From the NCBI RefSeq assembly GCF_900291985.1, contig NZ_LT985980.1:4114001-4178000 (forward strand): a stretch of DNA of 64,000 nucleotides, in the 5' to 3' direction. Both the position numbers and the translations under genes were made by a program. Source of the DNA: Lysinibacillus timonensis (GTDB lineage Bacteria > Bacillota > Bacilli > Bacillales_A > Planococcaceae). Shown piece after piece: positions 1 through 9,980 of this stretch. Below the pieces are notes generated by a model. It was not told the DNA's origin, searched no databases, and worked only from the letters and a program-made list of their open reading frames with translations. Every line of letters begins with the position of its first letter. The stretch's first letter is position 1.

Positions 1-548
1 GTTCCGTCCTAATAGTAATAAGTTCTTCTCCGAAATCATTTGAAATTTCAGCTTTTCCTTCTTTTTTCGCTTCTTTGACAGCAACTTCTAAATCATCCAA
101 CAACCAATCATTTTCATCTACGTACTCGTAGAATGCTTTCGCATTCACATATGTATTTTTTGAGAATACAAATGAATTTGTAAACTCTTCTGCATTTTCA
201 TCTTCAAAGTGCTTGACGATTCCTTCATATTGTCTTGTTGGGTCAACCATTGTTTGTATGTATAGATGTGCTCCAACTATTAATACTAACAACACAATTA
301 CTGAAATAATTCCTATTTTTTTACCAAGACTTAATGGTTTCTTCTCCTTTGGTGGTACTCCATGATCTGATTTTCTTTGCTGCTCGTTTTGTTCTGGTTT
401 GATTGTCGAAATTTGATTTTGAGAACTTGAACTTGTTGTTGGTTGAGGCACTTTCTCATTTTCTATTAGTGGAAGTTGCACACCGCAGTTTTGACAAAAT
501 TTTTCGTTATTCACGGCTTGTTGACCGCAATTGATACAAAAACGCATA
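1..548 (-). CDS. Zinc-ribbon membrane protein, TcaA/YvbJ-like (partial)
   Basis: The C-terminal part lies beyond the window edge. The start codon at 548 is preceded by AAAGGGG. Residues 1-25 form a zinc ribbon with two CxxC knuckles (FCINCG and FCQNCG). A Ser/Gln/Pro-rich cytoplasmic linker follows, then one hydrophobic segment at about residues 75-95, then an extracellular-looking region beginning VDPTRQYEGIVKHFE. A zinc ribbon plus single membrane span plus outside domain matches the TcaA/YvbJ type of envelope protein. It is transcribed divergently from two further zinc-ribbon genes. No specific function can be assigned. Confidence 0.75.
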
Positions 549-688
549 ATTCGACCCCTTTCAAAATGATAACAATAAGATAATAGTACCATGGCTCATG
601 TAAAAAATTAACATAAAATTATCTTGATATTATATTAATTTTTCCCGTAGAATTGTAATTGTAGTAATTGAATAGGAGGAAATTATTA

Positions 689-1114
689 ATGACGACAAAT
701 TTCGAGCAACAACCGGGTCCTGATTTACGTGAGGTAAAGCAACGTCTAACTCATACAAAGGATCAACGTATGGAATTAATCATTCGACTAGGGGAATTAG
801 CATACGAAAGTTTAAGGGGAAAAAAAGAGGATATTTCTTCTTTACGAACATTATCAAATGAAATATTACAAAAAGACATCATCATTTATCAAAGTCAAGC
901 AACAATTTCGAAATTATCAGCAAGTAGCCATCAGTGTCCAAATTGTTCACAGCCTGTCGGCGATGAAGCAAAGTTCTGTGGAAATTGTGGTACATTAAAT
1001 CCGTCTTATCAAGATCCGAATGTATCTCAGGTGCTTTGCAATCATTGCGAGCAATTAATTGAGGCGCAATTAACATACTGTCCTTGCTGTGGTGTCATAC
1101 AGGAGGGTAAATAA
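689..1114 (+). CDS. Small double zinc-ribbon protein
   Basis: A 141-residue protein. I chose the ATG at 689 because AGGAGG lies about 9 bases upstream; the more upstream in-frame TTG at 668 would place that ribosome site inside the gene. The N-terminal half is charged and helical, probably coiled coil. The C-terminal half carries two zinc ribbons, CPNCSQPVGDEAKFCGNCG and CNHC...CPCCG. No membrane segment is evident. It overlaps the next gene by one base, so the two are co-translated. The function is unknown; the shared zinc ribbons suggest the neighbours work together, but that is inference. Confidence 0.8.
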   Translation: MTTNFEQQPGPDLREVKQRLTHTKDQRMELIIRLGELAYESLRGKKEDISSLRTLSNEILQKDIIIYQSQATISKLSASSHQCPNCSQPVGDEAKFCGNCGTLNPSYQDPNVSQVLCNHCEQLIEAQLTYCPCCGVIQEGK

Positions 1115-2673
1115 TGCATTGTAGTCATTGTAGTGAGCAACATCAGAGCTATTATGTTTATTGTCCAAATACTTCTAAGCGCATCGAAACAGCAGAAGTT
1201 AACCTTACATACAGTACAAATGAATTTTGCCCACAATGTGGTGTGAAAAATGAAGCAGGTTATTCTTATTGCACTAACTGTGGACAATCCCATTTAGTTA
1301 AAAATCAAAAGAAGAATACAATTAATCGTATGTTGGAGAATACGATTTCTAATATTAAAATCCCGGCGAAAGTAAATATAAGTAAAGAGGGACTTAAAAC
1401 TACTTCTGCCGAGAGTCTCAATTATATTAAACGCAATAAAATTGTTTTTGTTCCTATTCTTATCTCAATTATTTTACTAATTGTGAGTTCTTTCTTAGTC
1501 AAATCCATGGCGCTTAATGCGTTAGGAGATGAACTTGACTATTATGATGAAGAAGCATTGATTTTGGCAGCATTACTTAACCCTGATGTATTAGAAGAAC
1601 AAATATATTATGAATATGATGTTGATGTTGACATTCCAAACTTTACTAAACTACCAACAATGGTAGGGATTCTGCATAATGCCAACTTGCAATTCAATAT
1701 GACGGTTGGTTCGATGGGTGAAGAAGAGGGTATTAAATTTCAAGTAGATAATTTGTTTACTGGCTTAATTTTTATTCCAATAATTGCACTTTTAGTTGGT
1801 GGAGTACTATTTGGACGAATGGCTAAGAAAAATAATTGGGAATTATTTAAGGGGATTGGATATTCAATCGCTGCGTATACAGTCGTGATGTTCGTACTTT
1901 CGCTATTTGCAAGAACGTCCATTAATGAAAAAATTGAAGCGTATTTTATGGATGCAACGTTGAAAATTAATTTATCCGCATCCATTATCGATATGTTGTT
2001 TACTTCACTTATTTTATCAACTTTAGTATTTGGCTTCTTTGCTGTCGTTTCGTATTATGGTAAATCTATCTTTAAAAATGATTTACAATTACCGAAAACT
2101 TTTAAATACGCTTTTTATGCAGTTACCGTTACATTTACAGGTTTAGTATTAAACTATTTGTATTCATATCTTTTTGTCATGAATGAGTTAATGGATGAAG
2201 GCCCTGAATTACCATATGGGATTATGTCAATTTACACAAGTATGGCCACATGGCTTATGTCATTATTAGGTCAATTCCAAATGACGAACAGTTATGAAAC
2301 ATTATCGTATCGATTATTGTTTAATGGTGACCAAAATGGATATATGATGGATATGTTAGGAACTGAAGCATTGTTTTCATCTACATTTTTGTTATTCTTA
2401 ATTTCATTTATTTTAATTGCAGCTGCCGGTTACGCTATGTTCCATGTGCATCAATTAAAAATAAAAGATATAGCGATTTTCGGTTTACTTTTTGCAGTAA
2501 TCCAGTTCTTTATTATTCAATCATTTAATATGAAATTTGTAATAGATTATATTTATGATGTTGAAACAATAGCCGTTCAAATTGATTTAATTAGTACATT
2601 ACTCTTTGCTTTTATTTTGTCTGCTTTATGCTTCTATGGTGGAGGATATTTAAGAAAAGTATTAGGAAAATAA
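1114..2673 (+). CDS. Polytopic membrane protein with N-terminal zinc ribbons
   Basis: A 519-residue protein starting one base inside the previous stop codon, with AGGAGG at 1101-1106. The first CxxC pair (CSHC, then CPNT) has lost one cysteine. The second ribbon is intact (CPQCG...CTNCG, about residues 38-57). After a basic linker there are about eight hydrophobic segments, near residues 110-130, 213-230, 246-265, 290-314, 330-353, 418-443, 452-470 and 488-510. An acidic extracellular-looking stretch (residues 140-210) lies between the first two. I do not recognise the family. A GU-rich terminator follows at 2685. Confidence 0.8.
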   Translation: MHCSHCSEQHQSYYVYCPNTSKRIETAEVNLTYSTNEFCPQCGVKNEAGYSYCTNCGQSHLVKNQKKNTINRMLENTISNIKIPAKVNISKEGLKTTSAESLNYIKRNKIVFVPILISIILLIVSSFLVKSMALNALGDELDYYDEEALILAALLNPDVLEEQIYYEYDVDVDIPNFTKLPTMVGILHNANLQFNMTVGSMGEEEGIKFQVDNLFTGLIFIPIIALLVGGVLFGRMAKKNNWELFKGIGYSIAAYTVVMFVLSLFARTSINEKIEAYFMDATLKINLSASIIDMLFTSLILSTLVFGFFAVVSYYGKSIFKNDLQLPKTFKYAFYAVTVTFTGLVLNYLYSYLFVMNELMDEGPELPYGIMSIYTSMATWLMSLLGQFQMTNSYETLSYRLLFNGDQNGYMMDMLGTEALFSSTFLLFLISFILIAAAGYAMFHVHQLKIKDIAIFGLLFAVIQFFIIQSFNMKFVIDYIYDVETIAVQIDLISTLLFAFILSALCFYGGGYLRKVLGK

Positions 2674-2684
2674 TATTGCATTGT

Positions 2685-2710
2685 AAAGGCGGTCTTATAG
2701 GCCGTCTTTT
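2685..2710 (+). terminator. Rho-independent terminator after zinc-ribbon operon
   Basis: A 10-bp stem AAAGGCGGTC / GGCCGTCTTT (two G-U pairs) with a 6-base loop runs into a T-rich tail. It separates the zinc-ribbon genes from xerD. Confidence 0.7.
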
Positions 2711-2857
2711 ACTATCCTCAAAGAAAACTCAGTGCAAATGGAAGTATGTTAAAGTGGGTGTCTGAATTTTACATTTATTCATGTTTTCAGCGATTTTCAA
2801 GGGATTAACCTTGTGCAGTTTATTGGAAAACACTATCATTATTGTGAAGGATAGGTG

Positions 2858-3766
2858 ATGACGGTGAATAGTACTAAGGATGCCATGTTAGATTACATTC
2901 ATTTTTTACGAGTAGAACGTCAGCTTTCCGATAATACGTTAGCTTCTTACCGTAGAGATTTAGAAAGTTACGTGGAACATTTACATAATGTACAAGGGAT
3001 TGATAATTTAAACGAAGTAGAAAGAACAAATATATTAATGCATTTGGATACTTTGCGTACAAATGGTATATCCGCTCGTACAATTGCGCGGCATATATCG
3101 TCTATTCGTTCCTTCCATCAATTTTTATTGCGAGAAAAAGTTACGGATACTGATCCGACCGTGCACTTGGATATGCCACAAATAGATCAAAAGCTACCGA
3201 AAGTATTATCGATTGAGGAAGTTGATGCCTTAATTGCTGCACCGAATCGTGATAAGCCTCAAGGAATTCGCGATACGGCTATGTTAGAATTGCTCTATGC
3301 TTCTGGAATGCGAATTAGCGAGTGTATCGATTTAAATGTAAATGATGTCCATTTAACAATGGGCTTCGTCCGGGTATTTGGGAAAGGTGGCAAAGAGCGG
3401 ATAATTCCACTAGGTAAAACCGCTATTTCTGCTCTTGACGTATATTTGCAAATCGCAAGGGATAAATTGCAAGGGAAATATCCAAAAACAGATGCGTTTT
3501 TTATCAATCAAAGAGGAAAACGCTTGACTAGGCAGGGTTGCTGGAAGCTTTTAAAAGAACATGCTGAAAAGGCAAACATTAAAAAGGAGATTACTCCACA
3601 CACATTGAGACATAGTTTTGCGACCCATTTAATAGAGAATGGTGCAGACTTACGTGCAGTTCAAGAAATGTTAGGTCATGCAGATATATCAACAACGCAA
3701 ATCTATACGCACATTAGTAAAACAAGATTATCAGAGGTTTATAAGCAGTTTCATCCGAGGGCTTAA
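2858..3766 (+). CDS. xerD: Tyrosine recombinase XerD
   Basis: A site-specific recombinase that acts with XerC at dif to resolve chromosome dimers. It has an N-terminal SAM-like core-binding domain (about residues 5-90) and a C-terminal catalytic domain. The full catalytic set is visible: R152 (in GMRISE), K176 (GKGGKER), H248 and R251 (HTLRH), H274 (LGHAD) and nucleophile Y283. All sit four residues later than the equivalents I recall for E. coli XerD. I chose the ATG at 2858 after AAGGA; the GTGs at 2855 and 2864 are alternatives. It lies upstream of deoB as in B. subtilis. Confidence 0.93.
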   Translation: MTVNSTKDAMLDYIHFLRVERQLSDNTLASYRRDLESYVEHLHNVQGIDNLNEVERTNILMHLDTLRTNGISARTIARHISSIRSFHQFLLREKVTDTDPTVHLDMPQIDQKLPKVLSIEEVDALIAAPNRDKPQGIRDTAMLELLYASGMRISECIDLNVNDVHLTMGFVRVFGKGGKERIIPLGKTAISALDVYLQIARDKLQGKYPKTDAFFINQRGKRLTRQGCWKLLKEHAEKANIKKEITPHTLRHSFATHLIENGADLRAVQEMLGHADISTTQIYTHISKTRLSEVYKQFHPRA

Positions 3767-3941
3767 CTTTTAGTTGGCAGCAGTAATAAAATGTCTTTTG
3801 GTTGAGTTGGTTACTAGTAAGAATCAACAGTAATCAATATATAGAAATGCTCCATTTTAAACACTTAAATACTCATATTGAAATATGAATTTATGAAAAA
3901 GTAAAAAGCTATAACGAATTGATCAACAGGAGGATATTCAT

Positions 3942-5123
3942 ATGAAACCCTTTAAAAGAATACATTTAATCGTCATGGATTCAGTAGGTATCGGTGAGGC
4001 GCCAGATGCTCATCAATTTGGAGACGAAGGTTCAGATACTCTAGGCCATATCGCAGAAAAAATGAATGGTTTAACTATGCCGAATCTAGAAGCATTTGGT
4101 TTATCGAATATTCGGGAAATAAAAGGAATTAAAACAGTGGCCACACCGAAGGCATTTTACGGCAAAATGCAGGAGGCTTCAGTTGGAAAAGATACAATGA
4201 CTGGTCACTGGGAAATCATGGGGCTTAATATCGACAAACCATTTAAAGTGTACCCCGAAGGTTTTCCTAAAGAGCTAATTGACCAGTTAGAAGAGAGAAC
4301 TGGCCGTAAAGTCATTGGGAATATACCTGCAAGTGGAACAGAAATCATTGAAGAGTTAGGCAAAGAGCATATGGAAACAGGAGCGATTATTGTCTATACA
4401 TCGGCTGATCCAGTGCTTCAAATTGCTGCACACGAAGAGATTATTCCATTAGAGGAGCTTTACCGAATTTGTGAAATTGCACGTGAATTGACGTTGCAAC
4501 CAGACTTCCTTGTTGGCCGGGTGATAGCGCGCCCATTCATTGGAACTCCAGGTAACTTCGCTCGTACTTCCAATAGACACGACTATGCATTAAAACCGTT
4601 TGGTCGTACAACAATGAACGAATTAAAGGATACTGGCTTTGACGTAATTGCAATTGGGAAAATCTCTGACATTTACAATGGTGAAGGGGTAACGGAAGCT
4701 ATTCGTACAAAAAATAACACAGATGGAATGGATCAACTTGCGCAAGTGGTGAAACGTGATTTTCATGGTATAAGCTTTTTAAACTTAGTTGACTTTGATG
4801 CAAACTATGGTCATCGTCGAGATCCGATAGGGTACGGTGAAGCACTTGAAGAATTTGATCGCCGTCTACCAGAAGTATTAGCTGAACTAGGTGAAGATGA
4901 TTTACTAATCATTACGGCGGATCATGGAAACGATCCTACATTCCCAGGTACTGATCATACACGTGAGTATGTTCCATTACTCATTTATTCACCAAGATTT
5001 AATGGTGGCGAAGAACTGCCACTTCGTAATACATTTGCAGATATTGCTGCAACAATTGCTGAAAACTTTGGTGTTCAAGCACCACCATTCGGCACAAGTT
5101 TCTTATCTAATCTTAAATTATAA
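3942..5123 (+). CDS. deoB: Phosphopentomutase
   Basis: A 393-residue enzyme interconverting (deoxy)ribose 1-phosphate and 5-phosphate in nucleoside salvage and catabolism. The alkaline-phosphatase-fold metal sites are visible: the N-terminal [12 protein letters not shown], the phosphorylated-Thr region [10 protein letters not shown], and the C-terminal metal motifs [18 protein letters not shown] and [15 protein letters not shown] sits 6 bases before the ATG. It is followed by pdp, whose product is its substrate, so the pair forms a nucleoside-degrading unit. Length and start match family members. Confidence 0.95.
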   Translation: MKPFKRIHLIVMDSVGIGEAPDAHQFGDEGSDTLGHIAEKMNGLTMPNLEAFGLSNIREIKGIKTVATPKAFYGKMQEASVGKDTMTGHWEIMGLNIDKPFKVYPEGFPKELIDQLEERTGRKVIGNIPASGTEIIEELGKEHMETGAIIVYTSADPVLQIAAHEEIIPLEELYRICEIARELTLQPDFLVGRVIARPFIGTPGNFARTSNRHDYALKPFGRTTMNELKDTGFDVIAIGKISDIYNGEGVTEAIRTKNNTDGMDQLAQVVKRDFHGISFLNLVDFDANYGHRRDPIGYGEALEEFDRRLPEVLAELGEDDLLIITADHGNDPTFPGTDHTREYVPLLIYSPRFNGGEELPLRNTFADIAATIAENFGVQAPPFGTSFLSNLKL

Positions 5124-5209
5124 TTCGGTCCGATTTTCAATTAATAATAGTATGTAAAATTTGAGTTCAACAGCAACTCAAAAACGATGTAATGAGGAGG
5201 CCACTCAAA

Positions 5210-6514
5210 ATGAGAATGGTAGATATTATTGAGAAGAAGCGAAATGGGGAAGAGTTATCATTAGAAGAAATTCGTTTCTTTGTACAAGGCTATACAAACG
5301 GTGAGATTCCGGATTATCAAGTTAGTGCATTAATGATGGCTATATACTTCCAAGATATGACTGAACGGGAACGTGCAGATTTAACGATGGCTATGGTTCA
5401 ATCGGGAGATCAAATTGATTTAACTCAAATTGAAGGTATTAAGGTAGATAAACATTCAACAGGTGGTGTGGGCGATACAACAACTCTATCACTGGCTGCA
5501 ATGGTTGCAGCTTGTGGTGTTCCTGTTGCAAAAATGAGTGGTCGTGGGCTCGGTCATACAGGTGGAACGATTGATAAATTAGAATCAATTGAAGGATTCC
5601 ACGTTGAGCTATCAAGTGAGCAATTTGTTAAACAAGTAAACGAAATAAAAATGGCTGTTATTGGGCAAAGTGGAAATTTAACACCAGCTGATAAAAAATT
5701 ATATGCACTACGTGATGTTACGGCCACTGTTCCAAGCATCCCGTTAATTGCAAGTTCTATTATGTCTAAGAAAATCGCTGCTGGAGCAGATGCAATTGTA
5801 CTTGATGTAAAAACAGGTGAAGGTGCATTTATGAAAACGATTGCGGAAGCGGAAGAACTTGCCCATGCGATGGTGGAAATTGGTAATAACGTTGGTCGTA
5901 AAACGATGGCCATTATTTCAGATATGAGCCAGCCTCTTGGGTTTGCAATTGGTAACGCGTTAGAAGTTCAAGAAGCAATCGATACGTTAAAAGGTGAAGG
6001 TCCAAAGGATTTACAAGAGCTTTGCTATACATTAGGTTCACAAATGGTTGTATTAGGAGGAAAAGCTGAATCTATCGAGCAGGCAAGAACGATGCTAACG
6101 GATGTTGTTAAAAACGGCTCAGCCCTTGAAGTATTTAAAAAGTTTGTAGCAGCGCAAGGTGGCGATCCTTCAGTTGTCGACAATCCTTCATTATTGCCTC
6201 AAGCGAAATATAAAATTGATGTGGCTGCAAAACAATCAGGGTTCATTAGCAAAATTGAAGCAGATGACATCGGGATTGCAGCAATGTTACTTGGAGCAGG
6301 TCGTGCAACAAAAGAATCAACGATTGATTTAGCTGTCGGACTGGTTCTTCGTAAAAAAGTTGGCGATGAAGTCAAAATTGGTGATCCGCTTGTTACGGTT
6401 CATACGAATCATATGGATATTGACGACGTCATTCAAAAGTTATATGCACATATAGAAATAACCGAAGAAAAAGTAGAAGCTCCACAATTAATCAAAAAAA
6501 TAATCACACAATAA
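5210..6514 (+). CDS. pdp: Pyrimidine-nucleoside phosphorylase
   Basis: Phosphorolyses uridine and thymidine to the free base and (deoxy)ribose 1-phosphate, which DeoB converts to the 5-phosphate. The start at 5210 gives [10 protein letters not shown], the family's usual N terminus. It is 9 bases after GAGGAGG, and the upstream ATG at 5192 overlaps that ribosome site. Visible motifs are the phosphate-binding [10 protein letters not shown] and the glycosyltransferase family 3 signature [11 protein letters not shown]. The C-terminal domain has the expected length, 434 residues in total. The purine partner pupG of B. subtilis is absent here. Confidence 0.95.
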   Translation: MRMVDIIEKKRNGEELSLEEIRFFVQGYTNGEIPDYQVSALMMAIYFQDMTERERADLTMAMVQSGDQIDLTQIEGIKVDKHSTGGVGDTTTLSLAAMVAACGVPVAKMSGRGLGHTGGTIDKLESIEGFHVELSSEQFVKQVNEIKMAVIGQSGNLTPADKKLYALRDVTATVPSIPLIASSIMSKKIAAGADAIVLDVKTGEGAFMKTIAEAEELAHAMVEIGNNVGRKTMAIISDMSQPLGFAIGNALEVQEAIDTLKGEGPKDLQELCYTLGSQMVVLGGKAESIEQARTMLTDVVKNGSALEVFKKFVAAQGGDPSVVDNPSLLPQAKYKIDVAAKQSGFISKIEADDIGIAAMLLGAGRATKESTIDLAVGLVLRKKVGDEVKIGDPLVTVHTNHMDIDDVIQKLYAHIEITEEKVEAPQLIKKIITQ

Positions 6515-6661
6515 TTTTTACTTATAATGCGGTCGTTTAATAAGTTGTAGCTTAGTCGATAGCTAGTTGAAGTAAATCAAGGGTAAGGGTATTGCGATAT
6601 TTTAAATAAATATGGCAGACAGACACTCCCGTAAAAAGCAAATTTAAAAGACAACTTATAT

Positions 6662-6707
6662 AAGTTAGTAGCGTATAAAATTATTTATATGTTACTAACT
6701 TTTTTTC
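6662..6707 (+). terminator. Terminator after pdp
   Basis: A perfect 9-bp stem AAGTTAGTA / TACTAACTT is extended inward by further A-U and G-U pairs and followed by a run of T. It lies in the 311-base pdp-SulP gap, which otherwise shows only a possible extended -10 (TGTTAGAAT near 6732-6740) for the next gene. Confidence 0.75.
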
Positions 6708-6825
6708 TCTTTTCATTTTTGGAAAATATGTTAGAATAGGGATAATTTATATTACTTGAAATTAAGATAAAGATCTTAACACAAGGATGATAAATAGTAG
6801 AACTTTTACTAGAAGAAGGGATCTT

Positions 6826-8550
6826 ATGGGGGATTTTTGGTCGGGGAGATTTACAGGCTATTCATTCAACTATTTTAAAAAGGATTTATTATCTGGGACG
6901 ATTGTTGGCATTGTAGCGATACCACTTGCTATGTCATTTGCGATTGCATCTGGTGTGAAACCTGAGTACGGTATTTACACAGCAATCATTGCGGGAATTC
7001 TTATTTCCTTATTAGGCGGCTCAAAATTTCAAATTGGGGGCCCAACAGGAGCATTTGTACCAATATTATTGGGTGTGGTTCTTGCATATGGCTATGAAAA
7101 CTTATTAATTGCGGGTTTAATGGCTGGTGTTATGCTCGTCTTAATGGGTGTATTTAAATTAGGAGCGTTAATTAAATTTATTCCAAGGCCAGTAACGGTT
7201 GGTTTTACGGCCGGAATTGCTGTTATTATTTTTACGGGTCAGATCGGTAATTTCTTCGGTTTAACAGGAATGAAGTCACATGAGTATTTTATTGATAACA
7301 TTAATGAAATCAGTTCGCATTTTCATACGGTTAATTTTTATAGCGTGGTAATTGCCATCATATGTTTTACCGTAATGTTAGTAACACCAAAGGTTTTACC
7401 CAAAGTTCCTGGGGCTCTTGTAGGGATTGTCATTTCATCAGTACTAGCAGCTATTTTCCTAAATGGCCATGTTGCAACGATTGGCTCAAGCTATGGGGCT
7501 ATTCCGAATGCTTTACCTGAATTTCATATTCCAGAAATTACTTTAGAAAAAATTTATTTGCTATTGGGTCCTGCTTTTGTCATCGCCATGCTCGGTGGGA
7601 TTGAATCGCTACTTTCTGCAGTCGTGGCAGATGGTATGACGAACAGTAAGCATAATAGTAATAAAGAATTGATTGGTCAAGGGATTGCGAACATTGTAAC
7701 ACCATTGTTTGGTGGTATTCCTGCAACAGGTGCCATTGCACGTACTGCGACGAATATAAAATCTGGTGCTGTATCCCCAATGTCAGGAATTATCCACGGT
7801 TTATTCGTGCTATTAACTTTACTTCTCTTTGCGCCACTTGCGGTTCATATTCCACTTGCAAGCTTAGCACCAGTCTTGATGATGGTCGCGTGGAATATGA
7901 GTGAACGAAAACATTTTGCGCATATTGTAAAATTAAAATCGGGGGATTCCCTCGTTCTAATGATTACATTTTTATTAACGGTATTTACTAGTTTAACGAA
8001 TGCCGTTTTGATTGGCTTATTACTAGCTGTCGCGTTATTCGTAAAACGAATGAGCGAGCTGTCGGTTGTTACTAAGGTACTACCCGATCATCAAAGTGCT
8101 AGTGGTAAAGTGCAACCGCACGTAGTAAATGCAAGTCACGATTGTCCGCAAGTAAGTATTTATACAGTAGAGGGACCATTGTTCTTTGGGGCAGCCCAAA
8201 CGTTTGAGCAATCAATCTTATCGACGGTGAACCATAAGCCAACTGTATTAGTTTTACGCCTCGGTAAAGTGCCTTTCATAGATACAACAGGTGAGGAGTA
8301 CTTCCGTAATATCGTGAAAGATTATAAGAGTCGAGGAGACACACTACTTGTTACGGGTGTAAATCCACTCTTGAAGAAAGCACTTGATCAAAATGGACTT
8401 ACAATAGAAATTGGAGAGGGCAATTTCTATGAACATACGGGCGATGCAATCACCCGAGCACTTGGTTGTGTTAACCGAACATCCTGCTTAGGCTGTAAAC
8501 ATCTTGCTTTTCGGGAATGCGCGGATCTATCTACAACAAAAATCGGGTAG
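6826..8550 (+). CDS. SulP-family inorganic anion transporter with STAS domain
   Basis: A 574-residue membrane transporter; the family moves sulfate, bicarbonate or related anions. The ATG at 6826 follows AGAAGGG; an earlier in-frame ATG at 6787 lacks a better site. The SulP signature region (SGVKPEYGIYTAI, GGSKFQIGGPTGAF) and about 11-12 hydrophobic segments occupy residues 1-410. A STAS domain with IDTTGEEYF covers about 440-540. The last 27 residues are unusual: four cysteines at 548, 554, 557 and 565 plus a His form a possible metal site. It sits alone between pdp and spoIIAA. The substrate cannot be read from sequence. Confidence 0.87.
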   Translation: MGDFWSGRFTGYSFNYFKKDLLSGTIVGIVAIPLAMSFAIASGVKPEYGIYTAIIAGILISLLGGSKFQIGGPTGAFVPILLGVVLAYGYENLLIAGLMAGVMLVLMGVFKLGALIKFIPRPVTVGFTAGIAVIIFTGQIGNFFGLTGMKSHEYFIDNINEISSHFHTVNFYSVVIAIICFTVMLVTPKVLPKVPGALVGIVISSVLAAIFLNGHVATIGSSYGAIPNALPEFHIPEITLEKIYLLLGPAFVIAMLGGIESLLSAVVADGMTNSKHNSNKELIGQGIANIVTPLFGGIPATGAIARTATNIKSGAVSPMSGIIHGLFVLLTLLLFAPLAVHIPLASLAPVLMMVAWNMSERKHFAHIVKLKSGDSLVLMITFLLTVFTSLTNAVLIGLLLAVALFVKRMSELSVVTKVLPDHQSASGKVQPHVVNASHDCPQVSIYTVEGPLFFGAAQTFEQSILSTVNHKPTVLVLRLGKVPFIDTTGEEYFRNIVKDYKSRGDTLLVTGVNPLLKKALDQNGLTIEIGEGNFYEHTGDAITRALGCVNRTSCLGCKHLAFRECADLSTTKIG

Positions 8551-8619
8551 TAATTATTCGAATATATGAGGGAACAAGAACTCTTTTTCATACATGTAAA
8601 ATAATAAATAAGTGTGAAG

Positions 8620-8666
8620 GCTATCTTTTAAATTTGGTCATACTGGATTTGAAAGATAGTTTTTTT
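8620..8666 (+). terminator. Terminator after SulP gene
   Basis: A long stem pairs GCTATCTTTTAAATTT with GGATTTGAAAGATAGT (including G-U pairs) and is followed by seven T residues. Confidence 0.7.
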
Positions 8667-8718
8667 GTGCCTATTTTTCATGAGTGTTTTAGCTGTAAAA
8701 ATCGATTGACCGTAAACC

Positions 8719-8802
8719 GAAGTTGCTCTAAACGAGGTGAAAGTTGATCATATAACCGATAAAGTCGATCATATCGCCGTTAAACTCGCTCATTTCACCA
8801 AA
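8719..8802. repeat. 21-nt imperfect tandem repeat, about four copies
   Basis: Three clear consecutive 21-base units start at 8740, 8761 and 8782, sharing AAAgTcGaTCATatcaCC. A more diverged copy starts at about 8719. The period is an exact multiple of three but no credible gene spans it. It lies between the SulP terminator and the spoIIA promoter. Confidence 0.7.
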
Positions 8803-9100
8803 AACCAACTCAAACCCCACATCTCAACTATCGCTTCAATCTCCATCCAAAACACTTCAAATTAAAACTAATCAGAAGATAAAAACCTCCATCAGAAAAT
8901 CTATTTTTATGTTTAAAAATCTTCCTCTTTTTCCATACTAAGTGATGGTAACGTTTTTCCTTTATTCATCTTAACAAAGAATTTAGGAGCCTCCGAAGTC
9001 TCGTCATAATGTTAGAAGTAGCTAGAGGAGTAAGTGTAACAAATTATTGATATTTGTCGTATTTTCACTAGTTTCAACGAATTATTTCTACTATTGTCAG
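8803..9100. other. Intergenic stretch with no recognised feature
   Basis: About 300 bases between the 21-nt repeat and the spoIIA promoter. I found no open frame with a ribosome site, no strong hairpin and no RNA motif. Short C-rich runs on the plus strand are the only compositional oddity. Confidence 0.5.
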
Positions 9101-9105
9101 ACGAA

Positions 9106-9132
9106 AAGGGAATATGAAGTGTCATGTGGAAT
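9106..9132 (+). promoter_or_regulatory. Sigma-H-like promoter of the spoIIA operon
   Basis: AAGGGAATAT (-35, one mismatch to RnAGGAAWWW) and GTGGAATTA (-10, full match to RnnGAATWW) are 10 bases apart. They lie about 30 bases upstream of spoIIAA. The B. subtilis spoIIA operon is known to be read by sigma-H, which supports the assignment. Confidence 0.6.
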
Positions 9133-9162
9133 TAGCCATGTCAGAGGAGGCGAATACCATTC

Positions 9163-9516
9163 ATGAATTATGAAATTAACATGCACTTGAATACGATCGC
9201 AGTTATTCGACTTTATGGTGAACTTGATCACCACGAAACAGAGAAAATTAGAGACCATATTTCTAGAACTATTATGCAAGGGAATCTAAATACACTTATT
9301 TGGAATCTAGAGAGATTGAACTTTATGGATAGTTCTGGAATAGGGTTAATTCTAGGACGCATGAGAGAACTGCGTGCTGTAAATGGACAAACAATTATAT
9401 TAAATCCTTCGAATACGATGAAAAAAATATTCCAATTCTCAGGGTTGGGAGCGTATATGATGGATGGCGATGAAAAAGACGCAATAATGCATGCAAGGGG
9501 GATTGTGAATGGATAA
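9163..9516 (+). CDS. spoIIAA: Anti-sigma-F factor antagonist SpoIIAA
   Basis: A 117-residue STAS protein that binds SpoIIAB when dephosphorylated and so frees sigma-F in the forespore. It contains GELDHHE and the phosphorylation motif NFMDSSGIGLILGR, with the serine phosphorylated by SpoIIAB in MDSSG. Length equals the B. subtilis protein. The ribosome site GAGGAGG lies about 12 bases from the ATG, a rather long spacing. It is the first gene of the operon and overlaps spoIIAB by 8 bases. Confidence 0.96.
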   Translation: MNYEINMHLNTIAVIRLYGELDHHETEKIRDHISRTIMQGNLNTLIWNLERLNFMDSSGIGLILGRMRELRAVNGQTIILNPSNTMKKIFQFSGLGAYMMDGDEKDAIMHARGIVNG

Positions 9517-9952
9517 CGAAATGACTCTTTCATTTTTAGCTATCAGTGAAAATGAAAGTTTAGCGAGGATGGCGGTAACAAGTTTTGTTGCTCAATTAGA
9601 TCCAACAATTGACGAACTTTCTGAATTTAAAACGATTGTGTCGGAGGCTGTATCGAATGCAATAATTCATGGATATGACGAAGATGGCAAAGGGCTTGTT
9701 ACAGTTCACGCTGTGCGAGAAGGAGACGTCATTTCGGTTGCGGTTAAGGATGAAGGAAATGGAATTCAAGATTTGAAGCAGGCAATGGAGCCATTGTTTA
9801 CATCCAAAGCTGAAATGGAGCGCTCTGGTATGGGCTTTACCATTATGGAAAGTTTTGCTGATAATTTACAAGTTGAATCAGAACCTGGCGTTGGGACAGT
9901 TGTGACATTTTCTAAAAAATTTCAAACTGTAAAAATGCCACAAATATCTTAA
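9509..9952 (+). CDS. spoIIAB: Anti-sigma-F factor / SpoIIAA kinase SpoIIAB
   Basis: A 147-residue GHKL-type serine kinase that holds sigma-F inactive and phosphorylates SpoIIAA. The N box EAVSNAIIHGY, the G1 box VKDEGNGI and the G2 region ERSGMGFTIM form the ATP site. The start overlaps the end of spoIIAA by 8 bases, indicating translational coupling, which fits the partner-switching stoichiometry. Length and motif spacing are ordinary for the family. Confidence 0.96.
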   Translation: MDNEMTLSFLAISENESLARMAVTSFVAQLDPTIDELSEFKTIVSEAVSNAIIHGYDEDGKGLVTVHAVREGDVISVAVKDEGNGIQDLKQAMEPLFTSKAEMERSGMGFTIMESFADNLQVESEPGVGTVVTFSKKFQTVKMPQIS

Positions 9953-9980
9953 TTTTGGGCGCGAATACGTTAAGGCGTAT

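Noticed and set aside
5554-5913. 119-codon minus-strand frame within pdp
   Set aside because: Complement shadow of a strongly conserved enzyme gene, no ribosome site.
8517-8747. 76-codon frame overlapping the end of the SulP gene
   Set aside because: It starts inside the transporter in another phase, crosses its terminator and ends in the 21-nt repeat.
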